Shown here piece by piece: positions 20,701 to 22,746 of a DNA stretch of 22,746 nt (positions are counted from its first letter, which is position 1; every line of letters starts with the position of its first letter). The stretch covers positions 1 to 22,746 of the forward strand of contig ATSW01007200.1 in the NCBI GenBank assembly GCA_000444245.1, in the 5' to 3' direction. This DNA is from Botryllus schlosseri (taxonomy: Eukaryota; Chordata; Ascidiacea; Stolidobranchia; Styelidae). The notes beneath the pieces were generated by a model, which saw only the letters and a list, made by a program, of their open reading frames with translations, was not told where the DNA came from and made no database searches. The position numbers and the translations under genes were made by a program.

Positions 20701-20984
20701 TCATCGCAAATCTGATGGTGGCCGTAGTCACAACGAATTTGGACCGATGCATGCAGGAGATGAAGGTTCCGTGCGGCTTGCGTGAAATCGTAACGATCAG
20801 CGGAGGTGATGCTTTATGATCTGTACCACAGGAAGAGCAGAAGAATGATAGGAACGATCTTTCTAGTCAGTCATTCGACGCCCAGCTGCAGAGCCGGAAT
20901 AGAAACAATAAAGTGGACACCAGCGAGGGCTCTCAGACATCGGAACCTTCATCGAACACGGTCCCTGTTTTGCATCTACATGAG
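17418..20984 (+). CDS. CATSPER4: CatSper4 sperm calcium channel pore subunit, six exons, 3' end not found
   Basis: CatSper4 is one of four one-domain pore subunits (CatSper1-4) of the alkaline- and voltage-gated calcium channel of the sperm flagellum. Exons 17418-17733, 18377-18594, 19225-19356, 19424-19576, 20589-20765 and 20832-20984 join in phase to 383 residues. Domains: acidic/charged N-tail 1-96, S1 about 98-121, S2 133-154, S3 163-187, S4 189-206, S5 226-250, pore filter T272-Q-D-G-W276, S6 294-322, hydrophilic tail from 323. Diagnostic matches to human CatSper4, from memory, are IFWKDxWNIL in S2-S3, PDMANIMVL at S5, TQDGW in the pore and VVTTNL after S6. Human CatSper4 is about 470 residues, so roughly 90 C-terminal residues (where mammals have a coiled coil) are missing and probably lie beyond the window or past the repeat at 21291. 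The start ATG has A at -3. An upstream exon cannot be excluded. Confidence 0.92.
17734..18376 (+). other. CATSPER4 intron 1
   Basis: A 643-base AT-rich intron with GTAAGT donor and TTCCAG acceptor. I see no repeat termini or second gene in it. An ORF at 18136-18321 has no recognisable content. Confidence 0.8.
18377..18594 (+). CDS. CATSPER4: CATSPER4 exon 2 (S1, S2, start of S3)
   Basis: The acceptor TTCCAG|CC restores the phase 1 junction as Ala106. Hydrophobic S1 (IIFFVIFINAIHIAL) is followed by S2, which holds Phe146-x-x-Glu149 in the position of the gating-charge transfer centre. SGFVIFWKDYWNILDF then follows, a near match to the human CatSper4 S2-S3 linker. Asp170 in S3 is the usual acidic partner for S4 arginines. 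The exon ends at donor CAT|GTGAGT, phase 0. The reading frame stays open for a further 132 bases into the intron, so the exact donor rests on the GTGAGT consensus and on the phase of exon 3. Confidence 0.9.
18595..19224 (+). other. CATSPER4 intron 2
   Basis: A 630-base intron with GTGAGT donor and TTTTAG acceptor. Its first 132 bases remain open in the exon 2 frame. It is the place to look for a micro-exon, since the S3-S4 loop is short. No mobile-element ends were found. Confidence 0.75.
19225..19356 (+). CDS. CATSPER4: CATSPER4 exon 3 (end of S3 and the S4 voltage sensor)
   Basis: The acceptor TTCTGTTTTAG|CTT and donor CTACAG|GTAAAC enclose 44 codons, phase 0 at both ends. The S4 helix RLLRILRIIRAFRSLK places Arg190, 193, 196, 199 and 202 and Lys205 at every third residue, a textbook voltage sensor. 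The S3-S4 loop is about six residues shorter than in the human protein as I recall it, so a missed micro-exon in intron 2 is possible although the phases fit without one. Confidence 0.88.
19424..19576 (+). CDS. CATSPER4: CATSPER4 exon 4 (S5 and first half of pore loop)
   Basis: Fifty-one codons, phase 0 at both ends, follow a 67-bp intron. SIPDMANIMV and LFGKYVPEYF match human CatSper4 S5 and the turret almost residue for residue. The exon ends in FVCFTQ at donor CGCAG|GTAAGC, so the Thr and Gln of the TxDxW filter lie here and the Asp and Trp lie in exon 5. Confidence 0.93.
19676..19991. mobile_element. 316-bp hAT-type MITE in CATSPER4 intron 4
   Basis: Termini TGGGGTTACGATA and, complemented, TAGGGTTATCATA match at 10 of 13. 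They are flanked by a perfect 8-bp target duplication TTATTGTC (19668-19675 and 19992-19999). GTCCTCTTTT motifs repeat internally in both arms. The perfect duplication suggests a fairly recent insertion. It is non-coding and lies within the intron, so it need not affect the protein. Confidence 0.8.
20259..20417 (-). CDS. Antisense exon-like ORF inside CATSPER4 intron 4
   Basis: On the minus strand an acceptor CCCACTCTACAG|ACT and a donor GGAAAA|GTAAAT bound 53 codons, phase 0 at both ends. The peptide is Ser/Thr/Pro-rich (SHMSPLPHYTDV; IDSVSTDGGSGGK), like a linker of a surface or signalling protein. It has no counterpart in CatSper proteins that I know. It may be a nested antisense exon, a retro- or transposon-carried exon, or chance. 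Confidence 0.2.
20589..20765 (+). CDS. CATSPER4: CATSPER4 exon 5 (selectivity filter Asp, S6)
   Basis: The acceptor AAATTCCAG|GAC starts with Asp274-Gly-Trp276 of the calcium-selective filter. S6 (about 294-322) has the channel Asn at 314 and the conserved VVTTNL at its inner end. The donor is placed at ATGAAG|GTTCCG, a weak site. It was chosen because it is phase 0, gives a 66-bp intron like the 67-bp intron 3, and connects to the in-phase exon 6. Reading on without splicing ends at a stop 18 codons later. Confidence 0.88.
20832..20984 (+). CDS. CATSPER4: CATSPER4 exon 6 (cytoplasmic C-tail, last exon seen)
   Basis: Between acceptor ACCACAG|GAA and a strong donor CATGAG|GTAGGT lie 51 open codons, phase 0 at both ends. 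The peptide starts EEQKNDRND and ends NTVPVLHLHE, rich in Ser, Asn and charged residues. It resembles the acidic EEND segment followed by LPLVHC in the human tail as I remember it, which supports its belonging to this gene. The strong donor implies at least one further exon, none of which I can place with confidence before the repeat at 21291. Confidence 0.75.
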
Positions 20985-20999
20985 GTAGGTCCAATTCTG

Positions 21000-21078
21000 T
21001 TGAGTTCGAATGAGAAAGGCTCTTGTTCCGATTAACTTATAGGTTAAAATATCTGATTGAGTTCGAAAGAGAAAGGCT
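21000..21078. repeat. Direct repeat pair after CATSPER4 exon 6
   Basis: TTGAGTTCGAATGAGAAAGG at 21000 recurs with one change (A for T at the 12th base) at 21057, 57 bases apart, both followed by CT. The second copy lies shortly after a CTTATAG acceptor-like site and is open for about 45 codons (LKYLIEFERERLQTW), so it could be a poorly supported further exon. The duplication itself is clear. Confidence 0.6.
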
Positions 21079-21290
21079 GCAGACATGGTCTCCATTTGAA
21101 ACTGCTGCATCTTGCTATGTAGGCCTACCCGTAGTGATCCAATACCTCATGATAAGACCATATGAAAGGTCTTCCATATGATATCCAATCTAATCTGCGA
21201 TGAATGCAGTCATCCCTGATCTAGTCGAGGGAAGCGAAATAAGCCGTCTTTGCCGTTTCACATTCTCAACTCCTCCACTCTTATGAAGGG

Positions 21291-22746
21291 CCGTAACTGC
21301 CGCACCCCAAACCCCCCAATCGGGGGGGGGGCCCGAGCCCGAAGGGGGCCCAAAATTATTTCATGAATTAGCATAAATTATAGAGTATTTTTTGAAAATT
21401 TGTGCAACTTTTTCAAAAATTTTTCGCGCTGAGCGCGATTTCAAGTTGCCGAATATCTTTATTATTGGGTACTCTTCCCCCAAGAAAAAATAAGCAACAT
21501 TTATAGAAATGGGTATATCGGCGTAGGTCATTACCGCGACACGAAGCACCAAAACGTATAAAGTTTTAGGCCGTGTAATATGCGACTCCAAGAAGTGTGC
21601 CATAACGATCGGCAGCGAGAAAACCTTGGCCGAAAGGGACTGCCCTTATGCTGACCGAAAACTTCGATATATATACATATATGTTTAATTTTCCATAAGC
21701 GCCTAAATGGCTGCCGCCCAATGTTTCTGTCCTGGCGATCTGACAGGACAAATGCCATCTCGAGGGAACATCCAGTAAAGAAATACCAATTTGAAATCGT
21801 GTACGTATTTTAGTTTCGTGCGTTTTGGCGTTATATATACAAAATACATATAGGTTTAATTGTCCATAGGTGCCTAAATGACTGGCGCCGAATGTTCCTG
21901 TCTTGGCAATTTGAACCTCACAAGACAAATACCATCCCACAGGGAAAAATTATATGGCAGTGAAGAAATACCAATTTGAAATCGTGTGAACTTTTAATTT
22001 AGTACGTTTGGGCGATTCTATATTTTTTGATATAGCAGACAGGCCACGAAATAACATCATGTAACGAAGTCATACCAACGGGTCCGCCCACCCGAATATG
22101 TTTAATTATTATTTACGGGCTCTACAGTTTCGAAGACACCTCACTCTGCTATACCGGTAAATCTGAGTAGAGAGGAGAAGAAATTTATAGCAATATATAT
22201 GCAATTCCCGATCTTGTTGACCGATTTATCATGAATTATCAAAAAATTTCACGCTTGGCGCTGGCTCACGAAACGGTGCCACTATAATTTCGTGGCAAAA
22301 GCGAACAACGTGATGGGGGACAGTTTATCACCTTATGGAAGCCCATGACTCACGTTATTTTGGGGGGCCTGACGAAGTGCTGTTTCGTTCTTGCCAACGG
22401 GTATTCACCCGGAGATATTTAATTATTATTGAGGGTTCCTACCTTTTCAAACACACCTCACTCAGCTTTACCGGTAAATCAGATTACGTGAGCAGAGAGA
22501 GGGTAAAAATTAATAGCAATATATATGCAACTCCCTATGATATTGCCCGATTCAGTCATGAACTATAGGAATTTCTAGCGCTTCGGGCGTTTAGGCTGGA
22601 AAAGCTGACTCACAGAACGGACAGTAATGTCGATGACAAGTAGCGGTAAACAGCGTGAGGGGGGTCTGGGGGGCGTAGCCCCCCAGAAGTTAGGTTTATC
22701 ACCCTATGGGGGGCCCAAGACCAACGTTTTTCTTTGGGGGGGGGGC
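21291..22746 (+). repeat. Modular dispersed repeat, right copy with tandem modules, runs off window
   Basis: Same family as the 3332-4235 repeat, in opposite orientation. After the shared left arm (21291 to about 21666) one module of about 164-184 bases occurs twice in tandem (about 21667-21830 and 21831-22014). A second module of about 320-350 bases also occurs twice (about 22073-22394 and 22395-22746), the second containing the perfect hairpin GGGGGGC-GTA-GCCCCCC near 22666-22683. The window ends in a G-run inside the second copy. Left arm, tandem core and GC-hairpin right arm recall the pearl/HINE type of non-autonomous Helitron, but I do not see a clean 5' TC and 3' CTRR pair. Confidence 0.65.

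Noticed and set aside
21291-22746. Window-end G-runs taken as telomere or assembly junk
   Set aside because: They are not telomere repeats, and the same C/G-runs occur at the matching place in the 3332-4235 copy, so they belong to the element.
1-22746. CRISPR, bacterial operon, phage or integrase-type systems
   Set aside because: No spaced direct-repeat array, no tightly packed ORFs and clear GT-AG introns; the window is animal nuclear DNA.

Overview
The window is eukaryotic. Its one confident gene is split by GT-AG introns and the rest is AT-rich, repeat-filled DNA with no operon structure, ribosome binding sites, rRNA or CRISPR. The gene is a CATSPER4 orthologue (sperm flagellar calcium channel pore subunit) on the + strand from 17418, running off recognisable sequence after 20984. 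Two introns are only 66 and 67 bp and the others 630-1012 bp. CatSper plus abundant small hAT-type elements suggests an invertebrate animal. A compact deuterostome such as an ascidian is possible, but the phylum is a guess.

Layout. 1-2900: a 520-bp hAT-type MITE with target duplication (351-870) and three weak candidate exons of an unknown + strand gene (74-109, 1526-1605, 2577-2822). 2940-3052: a cluster of small AGGTG/CACCT palindromes. 3332-4235: an inverted copy of a modular repeat that reappears at 21291-22746. 4236-10289: no gene recognised. 10290-11153: a hAT relic, followed by a second, orphan hAT end at 11566-11650. 11651-14285: no gene recognised, with TGTACA palindromes. 14286-14488: a tRNA-derived SINE. 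14531-14797: a small minus-strand ORF that could be a first exon. 16633-17241: a 609-bp hAT-type MITE ending 176 bp before the CATSPER4 start codon. 17418-20984: CATSPER4 exons 1-6, with a 316-bp hAT-type MITE and an antisense exon-like ORF inside intron 4. 21291-22746: right copy of the modular repeat, with two kinds of internal tandem duplication.

The best biology is in CATSPER4. Read across the inferred splice sites, six exons join in phase into 383 residues covering S1-S6, the selectivity filter TQDGW and an acidic/Ser-rich cytoplasmic tail. Unlike the mammalian protein as I remember it, this channel keeps a full canonical voltage sensor (five Arg and one Lys at every third position in S4, plus an S2 FxxE and an S3 Asp). 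The C-terminal end of the gene is not found in the window. The window holds no second gene that could be shown to work with CATSPER4. Everything else is mobile-element debris or unsupported ORFs.
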